DNA of 64,000 bases, from contig CAYSZV010000002.1 of the NCBI GenBank assembly GCA_964435595.1, positions 44,108 through 108,107 on the forward strand, read 5' to 3'. This stretch comes from Izemoplasma sp964435595. GTDB taxonomy: Bacteria; Bacillota_I; Bacilli_A; Izemoplasmatales; Izemoplasmataceae. The translations under genes were made by a program, and so were the position numbers. Within the stretch, counting starts at the first letter, position 1; every line of letters starts with the position of its first letter. Shown piece by piece: positions 25,724 to 34,625 of the stretch. Under the pieces are notes generated by a model. That model saw only the letters and a list, made by a program, of their open reading frames with translations, was not told the origin of the DNA and did no database searches.

Positions 25724-26203
25724 TTATTCTTCTACTTTGATTTGATCTAAATTTTTCTTAATAATAGTAGCAAATTCTCTTGCTCTTTCTACTTCTTTTT
25801 CCAACAAAGGACCTTCTGTATCTTTTACAAAAAACTCTTCTGAATAAGAAATAGCTTTTAGTTTTTTACGTCTTGCAATCTTCTCTAATGTATCATTTGC
25901 ATACCCAAAACGCTTTGCCATAAATTTTAAAAATTTTGGCACGGAATCATTCATTTCTACTCTCGTATCAAAGAAGGCGACCCTAGGTCCATCCCGACTT
26001 ATTTTTTTTACCAAAGACTTGATTTCTTTCGTAGGCGAAAAAGCCCTAGTTGGACTTCCAATTGTAACCAAATCATAAGAGTTAATCACTTCTTCATTAA
26101 AAGCTTGGACTTTGATAGTTTCACATTCCAACTCTTGCGCGATTGTCTCCGCAATCAATTTGGTATTTCCAAAATAACTATCATAAACAACTATCTTCTT
26201 CAT
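25724..26203 (-). CDS. Flavodoxin-domain protein
   Basis: A 159-residue FMN-binding protein. The phosphate loop is DSYFGNTKLIAETIA, and ITIGSPTRAFSPT is the second FMN loop. This belongs to the flavodoxin/NADPH-dependent FMN group, with an unusually basic middle (KRFGYANDTLEKIARRKKLK). It may transfer electrons or act as a small reductase. ATG 26203 follows AAGGAGG. Confidence 0.85.
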   Translation of the reverse strand: MKKIVVYDSYFGNTKLIAETIAQELECETIKVQAFNEEVINSYDLVTIGSPTRAFSPTKEIKSLVKKISRDGPRVAFFDTRVEMNDSVPKFLKFMAKRFGYANDTLEKIARRKKLKAISYSEEFFVKDTEGPLLEKEVERAREFATIIKKNLDQIKVEE

Positions 26204-26225
26204 ATGTTTCCTCCTTCTTGTACTT

Positions 26226-26318
26226 GGAGTATTCATATCAGCACAATATTATTTTATCACAAATTCATTTAGAAACATAATTTTGTTTCAAATCAAAACT
26301 ATATGAGGAGTATTCATA
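26226..26318. repeat. Direct repeat GGAGTATTCATA in a divergent promoter region
   Basis: GGAGTATTCATA occurs at 26226-26237 and again at 26307-26318 between the divergent flavodoxin and large lipoprotein genes. One copy lies near each gene, as expected for a shared operator. The protein that binds is unknown. Confidence 0.4.
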
Positions 26319-26343
26319 CTGTGATAAATCATTAAAAGTACTA

Positions 26344-26372
26344 TTGTAAGTTTTGATAATTATTCGTATAAT
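26344..26372 (+). promoter_or_regulatory. Promoter of the large lipoprotein gene
   Basis: TTGTAA (26344-26349) and TATAAT (26367-26372) are 17 bases apart, 25 bases before the start codon. Confidence 0.7.
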
Positions 26373-26397
26373 ATTAGGTAAAGGGGGGATATTTTTT

Positions 26398-29385
26398 ATG
26401 AGAAAATATCTATTATTTGGACTTACAATACTATTAACGATCACCATTACTGGGTGTAAAAAGCCTGTCATTGACGACCAGCCGGATCCAAAACCTACAC
26501 CACTATACACAATAGAGGATTTTTACGATGATTTAGAACGTTATTCTGAACGACTCGATGAAATCGTCTCAGAAGGAAACATAGAAACAAAAATATCAAA
26601 TCCAACAGTTTCTCGGTTAAGTGATGGAATCTGGGATGAGTACCTTACAACCATAACAAGAGATGATATACTAGAAAGTCACTACAATAGTAATATTGAT
26701 ATCGTGCATGATTCATATTATGAAAACTTACTTACTACACAATCTTTTGTCGATACAATCAAAGGAATTATGAATGGGGAAGACATAGAACTGAACCAAG
26801 ACTATTTCCCTTCAACAATAGATGATGCAACCTTTAAATTCTTTATGATCGATGATAACTATATTTTGATTGATGCATTATTCGATACGAACCATAGATA
26901 TTTAAAAATGGGGATGAATGATGATTTATTAGATTATCAAGAATTCCTGTATTATTTCGATCTCGGAGATGGTTCTCACAATGACGAAACTACTATGAAC
27001 TTTAGCTATTTTAAATTTTTAGAAGACAAAGAAGCAATCCACACGCGTTATTCAAGAGACTCTTCTATGTTGAGTGTTATCAATATAGAAAAGAACGACA
27101 CTTTCACAATATCAAAAGGATTGGGAATTATTGAAGGACCATATTACGAAGAAGCTGGATATGTTTTAAATAGATTTGATAGCGAAACAAATAGTACGAC
27201 ATTCCTTCAGGTTATGAATGATGAAATCATTGGTGAAACATATGATATTTTCGATGAACATGGAAGTGTTTATAGATATGATGATTATGATAATTCAGAT
27301 GGAATCATACGTGTTCAAATTAACTTTGCAACTGCAACTGGTTGGGATTACGTTGTTGCAAGTAATGCAAGCAATGAAGAAATTGATGCAGAAACAGGAA
27401 TATTCACCAATGATGGAACTAAAATTTATGATGAGTGGTTCAATTATACTTACACACCTACTTATGGGTTCTTAGGTCTTTGGGTAGAACTCGAGAGCAA
27501 AGAACAATTAACCAATGAAATATTTTCTTTGAATCAGTACGGAATGAATTTGAATCATCCAAAGGCATCAATTGAATATTTCAATCAAATAGATTTAGAC
27601 AATTTTGATCAAATTAAAGACACATTTCAAATAGATAATTTAGATTTCTTTTCAGATGAAATACGTGATGAACTGTATTTATATGTAGACCAAGATATTA
27701 GAAACGCTTTGGAAGGTAAAATATCTACTCCTACAGATCCAATTGTTACAACAGGAGATATTTTAGAATTCAATACTGCCTTCGCACAATTTAATGCCAA
27801 TATGGAAGAACTCGGATATTACATAACACATGGAATTACCAATACTTCTTACCTTAATGAAGAGGAACAAGTTGTTGCATCAGCTACGATGAATGAATAT
27901 TTATATTACAATGTAAATGAATTGTTCTTCAGATATGCAAGCGATACATCAGGAGCAACGGATAATACATACGGATACTATATTGATGGTTCAACAGGAC
28001 CTCTACTTGAATTCGAAAGAGATAACCCTGTTTTTGTAGAATTTGATATTCTTGAAGATACTGCAAATACAGACAACTTCAATCAAGCTGTAAATCAATT
28101 TTTAGGCGTTGGAGAAACAAATAACGCTAAATCAATTAAAGCTATTGATGAATACACATTTGAAGTCACAGTAGATTCACAAATCTTAGGTGATGGGACA
28201 TACAATGTTGTTGCAATATTTGAGCAATTGGGTATCACCGGGCTTGAAGGACAAGACATTTTATTAACATACACATTTAACGAGTCGTTTGACTCATATG
28301 ATATATCATATACTATAGATGGATTGACATTAAATGAAGGAGAACAATCATACGATATCGTTATCACAAGTTTATCTAGTACCTGGATTGCAATTAATGG
28401 TATGGCATACCACCCACTTGAAAATCCATCATACAAATTTTATTTACCATCTACCCCAATGATTGACATATTAGTTATGGAACCAAGCACAAGAAGAGTT
28501 GCTTTAACTAGAGGCACACAATACTTAACAATCCAAGTTCCAATTGGCGAATATGAAGTAGCGATATACGAAGATTACTCAGATACACAAATTACTATAT
28601 ATGATAAAGATATGAATGAAATTCCTTATGATCAACGTTTTGAATCAACTTATGAGGGAATCTATTATGTCAAAATCGTATCTTCAACAGATCAATCTGC
28701 TAATATCTATTTACGTACAAATCCTACCCCTCAGTTTATTGAATTTGATTTCGATTCTGCAGATGGTGAATTAATCAATTCTGTTAGCTTAGAAGGAAAC
28801 ACATGGTATACAATTAATGTCCCTTCAGCAGCACACGATCGACTATTGATGATGAACCCTTACTATATTGGTGAAGTGGATGACCCTACAATGCATTTAA
28901 TGTATATGATTGAAGAATTATACATTGATGGATTCTGTGATGTAAATCCAAATCCTGAATACCAAGAAACATGTTACTTCTACCTACCTGCAAACTATGA
29001 TATTGAATTAGAACTAAACGGATATTACGTAGGTGATTTTGGTATAGACTACTCATACATTGAAGTACCACAAGGAACATTTAATAACAATCATACTTGG
29101 GAAGATATCTATACGCCTATTAACGTGTGGCTAACTGAAGATAGTCCAGAAGCTAGAGTTGATTTCACAATAACCGAAGCAGGAGAATATTCTCTTGAAA
29201 CTCTATATAGAGACTTTGGATATTCCTATCAAGATGCTGTCTTATATCAAAGTGATGGTACTCAAGTTACTTATGATTGGGAATTCACAGAAACACTTGC
29301 TCTAGGTGACTACTACATTTTATTCCAAGTAGATTATAACGAATCAATATTAATTTACATAGAAGCAGTAATTATTAAAGAATAA
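26398..29385 (+). CDS. Large surface lipoprotein of unknown function (995 aa)
   Basis: ATG 26398 follows AAGGGGGG. The signal peptide ends in a lipobox ITGC at about residue 20, so the protein is anchored outside the membrane. The mature part is very acidic and rich in Asp, Glu, Asn, Tyr. Helical-looking modules (about 40-430) precede beta-rich modules. Around 680-800, a segment with YEVAIYEDYSDTQITIYD and EGIYYVKIVSSTDQSA looks like a pre-peptidase C-terminal type domain. A related fold may recur to the end. No catalytic motif is seen. A role in binding polymers at the surface is only a guess. Confidence 0.75.
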   Translation: MRKYLLFGLTILLTITITGCKKPVIDDQPDPKPTPLYTIEDFYDDLERYSERLDEIVSEGNIETKISNPTVSRLSDGIWDEYLTTITRDDILESHYNSNIDIVHDSYYENLLTTQSFVDTIKGIMNGEDIELNQDYFPSTIDDATFKFFMIDDNYILIDALFDTNHRYLKMGMNDDLLDYQEFLYYFDLGDGSHNDETTMNFSYFKFLEDKEAIHTRYSRDSSMLSVINIEKNDTFTISKGLGIIEGPYYEEAGYVLNRFDSETNSTTFLQVMNDEIIGETYDIFDEHGSVYRYDDYDNSDGIIRVQINFATATGWDYVVASNASNEEIDAETGIFTNDGTKIYDEWFNYTYTPTYGFLGLWVELESKEQLTNEIFSLNQYGMNLNHPKASIEYFNQIDLDNFDQIKDTFQIDNLDFFSDEIRDELYLYVDQDIRNALEGKISTPTDPIVTTGDILEFNTAFAQFNANMEELGYYITHGITNTSYLNEEEQVVASATMNEYLYYNVNELFFRYASDTSGATDNTYGYYIDGSTGPLLEFERDNPVFVEFDILEDTANTDNFNQAVNQFLGVGETNNAKSIKAIDEYTFEVTVDSQILGDGTYNVVAIFEQLGITGLEGQDILLTYTFNESFDSYDISYTIDGLTLNEGEQSYDIVITSLSSTWIAINGMAYHPLENPSYKFYLPSTPMIDILVMEPSTRRVALTRGTQYLTIQVPIGEYEVAIYEDYSDTQITIYDKDMNEIPYDQRFESTYEGIYYVKIVSSTDQSANIYLRTNPTPQFIEFDFDSADGELINSVSLEGNTWYTINVPSAAHDRLLMMNPYYIGEVDDPTMHLMYMIEELYIDGFCDVNPNPEYQETCYFYLPANYDIELELNGYYVGDFGIDYSYIEVPQGTFNNNHTWEDIYTPINVWLTEDSPEARVDFTITEAGEYSLETLYRDFGYSYQDAVLYQSDGTQVTYDWEFTETLALGDYYILFQVDYNESILIYIEAVIIKE

Positions 29386-29387
29386 TG

Positions 29388-29422
29388 AAAAGGAATACTC
29401 AGATTATTGAGTATTCCTTTTT
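29388..29422. terminator. Bidirectional terminator
   Basis: GGAATACTCA and TGAGTATTCC form a perfect ten-base stem with a six-base loop, flanked by A and T runs. It separates the convergent lipoprotein and heme-membrane genes. Confidence 0.88.
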
Positions 29423-30012
29423 GCTTGTTGGTGCTTTTTAAATTCTTTTACTGGTTTTATAACAATATAGGGAACAAACAAAACAATATACACAGCTAAA
29501 TTTGGAAGTTCAGCTACAATAATTAAATGCACAAAAATTAAAATATAAACGATGTATGCAAATTGCTGGATTTTTTTCCAGGTCTGAATTGTGAATTTCT
29601 TTCTTACAAACATAAACGAAGTAATAAAGAGTGGAATCATAATGACATACGGTATCACTCCAAGCCATTCAAATCTGATGTCACCTCTTAGAAATTCAAT
29701 TAAATATTTTAGACCATGCGAACTCATAATAATAAAACCAATAATCGAATATTCTCTTCTTACCCCCATTAGTTTTTTACGTAATGTTGATCCTTTTTTC
29801 AATGCTCCTGCAACCATTACGATATATAAGAAACTAAATCCTAGATACCCTTGAACAAATGGTTCAGTTATTGGTAAATTGTATCTTGTAATGAATGCTG
29901 CGATAGATAAGATGGTAAATAATGCATATAATTTAGTATTATGTTTTCTGATAAATTTCCCTTGGAAAACTGCTGCTACTGTAAATACAATTACAAATAT
30001 AATAGCAATCAT
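29404..30012 (-). CDS. Ferric-reductase-like transmembrane protein (202 aa)
   Basis: A membrane protein with about six helices. RREYSIIGFIIMSSHGLKYL and WKKIQQFAYIVYILIFVHLI carry histidines placed as in the heme-binding helices of the ferric reductase/MsrQ domain. It may be a heme b membrane component that passes electrons across the membrane. No partner domain (flavin or MsrP-like) adjoins it. It follows the TetR gene by two bases and so belongs to the RND operon. Confidence 0.6.
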   Translation of the reverse strand: MIAIIFVIVFTVAAVFQGKFIRKHNTKLYALFTILSIAAFITRYNLPITEPFVQGYLGFSFLYIVMVAGALKKGSTLRKKLMGVRREYSIIGFIIMSSHGLKYLIEFLRGDIRFEWLGVIPYVIMIPLFITSFMFVRKKFTIQTWKKIQQFAYIVYILIFVHLIIVAELPNLAVYIVLFVPYIVIKPVKEFKKHQQAKRNTQ

Positions 30013-30014
30013 TA

Positions 30015-30638
30015 TTATTTGTCCTTCCTTACTCCATTTTCAATATAATCTAGTCTTCTAAAGAACAGTTTAAAGACTTCTTCTTTACTCATTTCTTCAT
30101 TTTCTGCTTTGATTAACGTATTAATCATAATTAGTACGATCATCTCAAACAAATCAAGTACTTCTTGTTTGTTAAGACCATATTTATTTTGTGCAATATA
30201 CTGATCTAGTGGTACATTATTCGCTTCTAGTTCCTTGAATACTTCCATAATAATATAATCTTGGATTGATCCCTTTTTCACCGTTTGAACATAGTGTATA
30301 TAGTTGCGGAACAAAGAATATTTATGTTCATCATTGTACTTATCAAAGTCATATACAAACAATTTTCTAATAAACTCAAAATAGTCTCCTTTTGCTTCTA
30401 TCATTAAATCTTTAGCATATTTAAATCGTTCAGCTTTTACAGTAGTAAAGAGATAATTAAACAAGCTTTCTAAATCATCAAAATATGTATAAAATGACCC
30501 TCTAGAAATCCCTGCTTTTTTGACTATCTTGTTAACACTTACTTGTTCAAAAGGTTTTGAAGTAAACTCAGACATTGCGGTATCAAGAAACTTTTTTTGT
30601 TTTTCTTTGCTAATGTTAAAAAACATTTTTTTAGGCAT
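30015..30638 (-). CDS. TetR-family transcriptional regulator
   Basis: A 207-residue repressor. The N-terminal helix-turn-helix is VNKIVKKAGISRGSFYTYF, and the C-terminal domain would bind an inducer. ATG 30638 overlaps the RND transporter stop by eight bases. An inverted repeat lies between the -35 and -10 of that operon, so feedback control by this protein is likely. Confidence 0.9.
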   Translation of the reverse strand: MPKKMFFNISKEKQKKFLDTAMSEFTSKPFEQVSVNKIVKKAGISRGSFYTYFDDLESLFNYLFTTVKAERFKYAKDLMIEAKGDYFEFIRKLFVYDFDKYNDEHKYSLFRNYIHYVQTVKKGSIQDYIIMEVFKELEANNVPLDQYIAQNKYGLNKQEVLDLFEMIVLIMINTLIKAENEEMSKEEVFKLFFRRLDYIENGVRKDK

Positions 30639-32808
30639 CTGATTTATCCTTTCTAAGTCCAAATATGAATGGTAATAACGTTAGTGTTAAAACGACACTA
30701 ACTACCATACTAACCCACATCAACACTGATACATTAAAGTGTATTGTTAATGGAGAGAACATTAAACTACTTAAACCTAATGATATTCCCATCGCATTGG
30801 CAATGATTGGACGTGATGAATTTTTAAACGCTTTATCAATTGCTAATTTATTATCGTTTGTTTCTTTTAAATAAAACTTATATACACTACTAAAGTGCAC
30901 TGCATAATCAATTCCAACTCCGATTGTGATACTAAAGATTATAACTGTAGTAATATTCAGTGGAATTTGACTCAGTCCTAAGAAGCCATATAAACTTACG
31001 ACCGTCAATATAATTGGGATTAAACTATAGACAGCAACCCTCAAACTTCTTAAGGTAATAACGAGCATAATCAATACAACACCTAGAGCTAATAGAATAC
31101 TATTGAACTGCATGGCAGAAATAGAATCATTTAAATCTTTCATTAAATATTGTACACCTGTTACACTACTATTCATATTTAGTCCATCGACAGTGTTTTC
31201 TATCACTTCAAGTGTTTCATTGCTTAGGTCTTTTGGAAAGACAAGCAAACGAACAACATTTTCATCAGTAGCGATTAAATTATGAACCGTATTATTTGGA
31301 TCACTTATTAACTGCGAATAAATATTATTTAATACCATGTCATTTGATATTGGGACAGTTGTATCAGGATCTCCATCATTGGCAATTGTATTATTAAATA
31401 CAATACCCATTAATTCATATGGATTGATTACTTTGTTTACTTCATCTAGATCGTACAACGCTTCTACCAATGTGTTCAATTCATCAATCGCAGCAACAGA
31501 CACAACATCATTTGTTGTTTCAACACTGACATAAACAGGTATGCTTCCACCATTGATTTCATTTACTTTTTCTGCATTTTGATTTACGATTGTACTTTCT
31601 TTATATACCATCAGCATATTAAATTCATTATTAATACGTCCGAAGAATATACTAGACATAATGATGATTACCAATACAATAATTAAACTCGGTATTCCTG
31701 ATAATTTTCTAATTCCGTTAGCAATATCAAATTTACTTGTTCGTATTTTCTTTCTAGATACATCAATATTATTTGATAGAATTAATGGTAGAACATACCA
31801 CGTAGCTACTCCTGCTAATAAAATTCCCACAGATGAATACAGACTTAAATCTCTAATACTATCTGTACTGATAGACAATAATGATAAAAATCCAGCCATT
31901 GAAGTTAAAGTTGTTACAATCATCGGAATTCCAACCAAACGCAAGGTACTTATTAATGCATCATGATTACTTAAACCTTCCTGTTTTGAATCTTGATAAT
32001 GAGACATAAAATGGAGCCCATCAGCACTACCAATAACAATAATAAATATTGGTACAACGGCCGTTAAGATAGAAACTTCATTCCCTAGCCATCCAATTAG
32101 TCCAAAGGTCCACAAGGATCCAATTGCCGCAGGTAAAACGCTAAAAACTGTAGGTTTAAATGCTCCCATTTGCCATCTAAATACTGAGAATATTATTAAC
32201 ATTGTAATTGGAGGTAATATCAATAATATTTTTATTATATAATCAGTAATCTTCAATTGATTATATGAATCTCCAGATATGTATGAATCATAGCTAGTAG
32301 ATTCCAATACAGATTCAATATCTTCGATACTATCTTTTGTAAAGTCTTCACTTATAAATAATGTATAGACAAAGTAATTCACATTTTCTTCAATTTTCAA
32401 AGGTGAAAAATCACCAAAACTTTGATAATAAGTAATAATCATTTCAGATGACAATGCATCGTAATCTGTAGGTGTTCCGTTAATCAATAATTGTTCTGGA
32501 GTTGCACCTTGAACAAATGAAATATCAGCAATACCTTCCAATTCTCTCTGTATAGAGCTCATATCACTTAATACATCATCAGTAATGCTATCAGCCTCAA
32601 GGATAACAATTAGTTGGTTTAGTTCCCCAAATATTTCCTCAGTTTCATCCAATCGATCTTTATAGATTGATTCATCTGGTGAGAAACTAGCAAAATCTGT
32701 GTTTAACTGAATTCTCACAATTCCCAATATGGCAACAATATTAATCATTAAAAATAGGACAAGCAATAGTTTCTTATTCTTGAATATAAAATCCGTGTAT
32801 TTTCTCAT
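30631..32808 (-). CDS. RND/MMPL-family exporter
   Basis: A 725-residue protein with twelve expected helices. One helix at the N-terminus, a first external loop (about 40-195), five helices, a second external loop (about 395-560) and a final helix bundle make the usual RND duplication. GSADGLHFMSHY and GIGVDYAVHFSSVY are the paired helix-4 motifs of the MMPL/SSD group, with Asp for proton transfer. Likely substrates are lipids or hydrophobic drugs. ATG 32808 follows AAGGAG. Confidence 0.88.
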   Translation of the reverse strand: MRKYTDFIFKNKKLLLVLFLMINIVAILGIVRIQLNTDFASFSPDESIYKDRLDETEEIFGELNQLIVILEADSITDDVLSDMSSIQRELEGIADISFVQGATPEQLLINGTPTDYDALSSEMIITYYQSFGDFSPLKIEENVNYFVYTLFISEDFTKDSIEDIESVLESTSYDSYISGDSYNQLKITDYIIKILLILPPITMLIIFSVFRWQMGAFKPTVFSVLPAAIGSLWTFGLIGWLGNEVSILTAVVPIFIIVIGSADGLHFMSHYQDSKQEGLSNHDALISTLRLVGIPMIVTTLTSMAGFLSLLSISTDSIRDLSLYSSVGILLAGVATWYVLPLILSNNIDVSRKKIRTSKFDIANGIRKLSGIPSLIIVLVIIIMSSIFFGRINNEFNMLMVYKESTIVNQNAEKVNEINGGSIPVYVSVETTNDVVSVAAIDELNTLVEALYDLDEVNKVINPYELMGIVFNNTIANDGDPDTTVPISNDMVLNNIYSQLISDPNNTVHNLIATDENVVRLLVFPKDLSNETLEVIENTVDGLNMNSSVTGVQYLMKDLNDSISAMQFNSILLALGVVLIMLVITLRSLRVAVYSLIPIILTVVSLYGFLGLSQIPLNITTVIIFSITIGVGIDYAVHFSSVYKFYLKETNDNKLAIDKAFKNSSRPIIANAMGISLGLSSLMFSPLTIHFNVSVLMWVSMVVSVVLTLTLLPFIFGLRKDKSDA

Positions 32809-32838
32809 TTGAGTCTCCTTCTTTCGCACACTAAATTC

Positions 32839-32868
32839 ATTATAATTGACACCCTGTCAACTTGTCAA
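32839..32868 (-). promoter_or_regulatory. Promoter with TetR-type operator
   Basis: TTGACA (32863-32868) and TATAAT (32839-32844) are 18 bases apart on the minus strand. The 15-base inverted repeat TTGACACCCTGTCAA (32846-32860) fills the spacer. A bound repressor would block RNA polymerase. Confidence 0.82.
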
Positions 32869-32893
32869 TAGAAATCGACATTTCCCTTTATTC

Positions 32894-32927
32894 AAACAAA
32901 AAAAGGTTGCTATATATAGCAACCTTT
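32894..32927 (-). terminator. Intrinsic terminator
   Basis: AAAGGTTGC and GCAACCTTT form a nine-base stem around an AT loop, with a T run on the minus strand. It ends the hypothetical gene at 32962-33600. Confidence 0.82.
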
Positions 32928-32961
32928 AAAATCCATTATTTATTATGTATCTATTACTTCT

Positions 32962-33600
32962 TTACTCAATCAACGAAACGGTATAGGTATATTCTTCTAA
33001 ATCAAGTTCACCCATTGAAATCATAGCTTCTATCGCTGCAGCATCAAAATAACCTAAAATCCTATCCAGTGTGTCTTTCGTAATCTCATCTTCATTTAGA
33101 TATAAAGAATCTAACACCAAATCAATTTCTAATTCTGTCATTTTAAATTCTACATCGAATACAGCAAATAAAGCTGTTTCAAACTCAGGAAACTCACCTC
33201 TAGCAAAATTCACAGTGACAACAATTTGATTATCATCATTTAATTCAACAAAAATATACTCAACATTCCCATATGGTGTTTCTACAACAACATCGCATGC
33301 CACCTCTGTGCAATCATCACCCAATGGATTATAATCTTCATTCACATTAGTTCGAATCGAATCAAGCAACATGTAATTAAGAAATTCTTCTGTTAATGTA
33401 TATTCATCCTCAGTAGAGAATGGATTAACAATTTCAATCAACTTTAACTGTGCAATAGCTAATAAATCTCCCTCTGTTTCATATACATCTTGCGGTAAAT
33501 CACTTTCTGTAACATCTACACTAAACCTAGTAATCAACATATTTAATCCAACAAATGCAAGCAACAATACAATTACGACAAAAATTAATAATTTTTTCAT
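32962..33600 (-). CDS. Hypothetical membrane-anchored protein (212 aa)
   Basis: Residues 4-25 are one hydrophobic helix, and the remainder is acidic and would face outside. There is one cysteine pair (CTEVAC, about residues 98-103), possibly a disulfide. No lipobox or known domain is seen. AGGAGG precedes the start. It is a single gene between two unrelated units. Function unknown. Confidence 0.65.
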   Translation of the reverse strand: MKKLLIFVVIVLLLAFVGLNMLITRFSVDVTESDLPQDVYETEGDLLAIAQLKLIEIVNPFSTEDEYTLTEEFLNYMLLDSIRTNVNEDYNPLGDDCTEVACDVVVETPYGNVEYIFVELNDDNQIVVTVNFARGEFPEFETALFAVFDVEFKMTELEIDLVLDSLYLNEDEITKDTLDRILGYFDAAAIEAMISMGELDLEEYTYTVSLIE

Positions 33601-33731
33601 ATACTATTTTCCCTCCTAAAATACATCTACTTTTATTTTACTATACATATTGATCAAACAAAACATTATTATGATAAACAACCACATTTCGAAAATTATG
33701 TTCAAAATAAAAAATATATTCACTATAGTTA

Positions 33732-33779
33732 TTGACATATGCCCAAAAAGGTGTATGATGTAGTTGAGGGCATATGCCC
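33732..33779 (+). promoter_or_regulatory. Promoter and twin operators of the DUF5320-DUF134 pair
   Basis: TTGACA (33732-33737) and TATGAT (33754-33759) form the promoter. The perfect palindrome GGGCATATGCCC lies at 33768-33779. A nine-base copy CATATGCCC (33736-33744) overlaps the -35, with 35 bases between the two copies. This spacing is near 3.5 helix turns and suggests a repressor that binds both. Confidence 0.75.
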
Positions 33780-33801
33780 AAAATAGAAAGGAGGCGTTAC
33801 A

Positions 33802-34047
33802 ATGCCTAGATTAGATAAAACAGGACCTTCAGGACAAGGACCACTTACTGGTCGTGGATTTGGTGAGTGCAATCAAGAAGGTGCAAAATCATTTTCCTAC
33901 GGACGCGGAAGAGGTCGTGGTATGGGACGTGGTATGAGTCGTAATAATGGTAGATTTGGCGTTTCTAACAACACATCAAACTTAGAAAATGAAAAACGTT
34001 ATCTTGAAAATCGACTACAAGAAATCAATCAAGAATTAGACAAATAA
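33802..34047 (+). CDS. DUF5320-type Gly/Arg-rich small protein (81 aa)
   Basis: The N-terminus MPRLDKTGPSGQGPLTGRGFG is characteristic of small proteins that accompany NifX-like iron-molybdenum binding proteins and DUF134 regulators. The centre is a run of GRGRG/GMGRG repeats. The C-terminal 30 residues form a short coiled coil (NLENEKRYLENRLQEINQEL). Function is not known; metal binding is often assumed for the group. It lies directly before the DUF134 gene. Confidence 0.8.
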   Translation: MPRLDKTGPSGQGPLTGRGFGECNQEGAKSFSYGRGRGRGMGRGMSRNNGRFGVSNNTSNLENEKRYLENRLQEINQELDK

Positions 34048-34062
34048 GAAAAGGATGATATC

Positions 34063-34413
34063 ATGCCTAGACCAAGAATAATGAGACATGTATACGGAAT
34101 GCCAAAGCACCAGACATTTGGTCCATTAGAGCACCATTCCTTAGACATAATCCTAATGAGTATTGAAGAGTATGAAACAATAAGATTGATTGATGATTCT
34201 GACCTTAATCAAGCAGAATGTGCTGAGGAAATGGGGATTGGTAGAACCACTGCCCAACGAATCTATAATAACGCTAGAAAAAAAATAGCACATTGTCTTG
34301 TGCATGGTAAAACACTTCAGATCGAGGGTGGAGATTTTATAATCAAAGGTCACGGACGTGGCCAAGGTATGGGACGTCACGGCCAAGGTATGGGACGCAA
34401 TAGATCGAGATGA
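34063..34413 (+). CDS. DUF134 (UPF0251) helix-turn-helix protein
   Basis: A 116-residue DNA-binding protein. RPRIMRHVYGMPKHQTFGP is the family start. LNQAECAEEMGIGRTTAQRIYNNARKKIAHCLVHGK is a sigma-70-region-4-like helix-turn-helix. The C-terminal tail has GQGMGR repeats like those of the DUF5320 neighbour. It probably binds the CATATGCCC sites in its own promoter. No NifX-like partner is in the window. Confidence 0.85.
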   Translation: MPRPRIMRHVYGMPKHQTFGPLEHHSLDIILMSIEEYETIRLIDDSDLNQAECAEEMGIGRTTAQRIYNNARKKIAHCLVHGKTLQIEGGDFIIKGHGRGQGMGRHGQGMGRNRSR

Positions 34414-34445
34414 AAAAAAGGATTGGAAATCACCAATCCTTTTTC
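34413..34445 (+). terminator. Intrinsic terminator after the DUF134 gene
   Basis: AGGATTGG and CCAATCCT form an eight-base stem, followed by five T. Confidence 0.85.
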
Positions 34446-34494
34446 TATAATAATTTAATTGCTTCAAAATATTTTATTCTATATTAAGTTTCAT

Positions 34495-34542
34495 TTAAGG
34501 TTGAAATATTATTATATAAGTGTAACAAAAAATTTTTTTCAT
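34495..34542 (-). other. Isolated gene start: strong ribosome site with a 15-codon frame
   Basis: On the minus strand AAAGGGGGGGG stands just before ATG and a frame reading MKKIFCYTYIIIFQP. This is like the start of a lipoprotein signal peptide that stops early. It may be a remnant of a lost lipoprotein gene. The run of eight G could itself vary in length. Nothing else is visible in this intergenic stretch. Confidence 0.3.
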
Positions 34543-34574
34543 AATCCCCCCCCTTTCAAACCTCATAAGCGCGA

Positions 34575-34610
34575 AAAGAAAACACTCCAAACTACCGATT
34601 TGGAGTGTTT
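34575..34610 (-). terminator. Intrinsic terminator of the cyclase gene
   Basis: AAACACTCCAAA and TTTGGAGTGTTT form a perfect twelve-base stem, with T-rich sequence after it on the minus strand. Confidence 0.85.
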
Positions 34611-34625
34611 TTGCTATTAGGAAAA

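Noticed and set aside
27218..27475. 85-codon frame inside the large lipoprotein gene
   Set aside because: Same strand, other frame, no ribosome site; a by-product of AT-rich composition.
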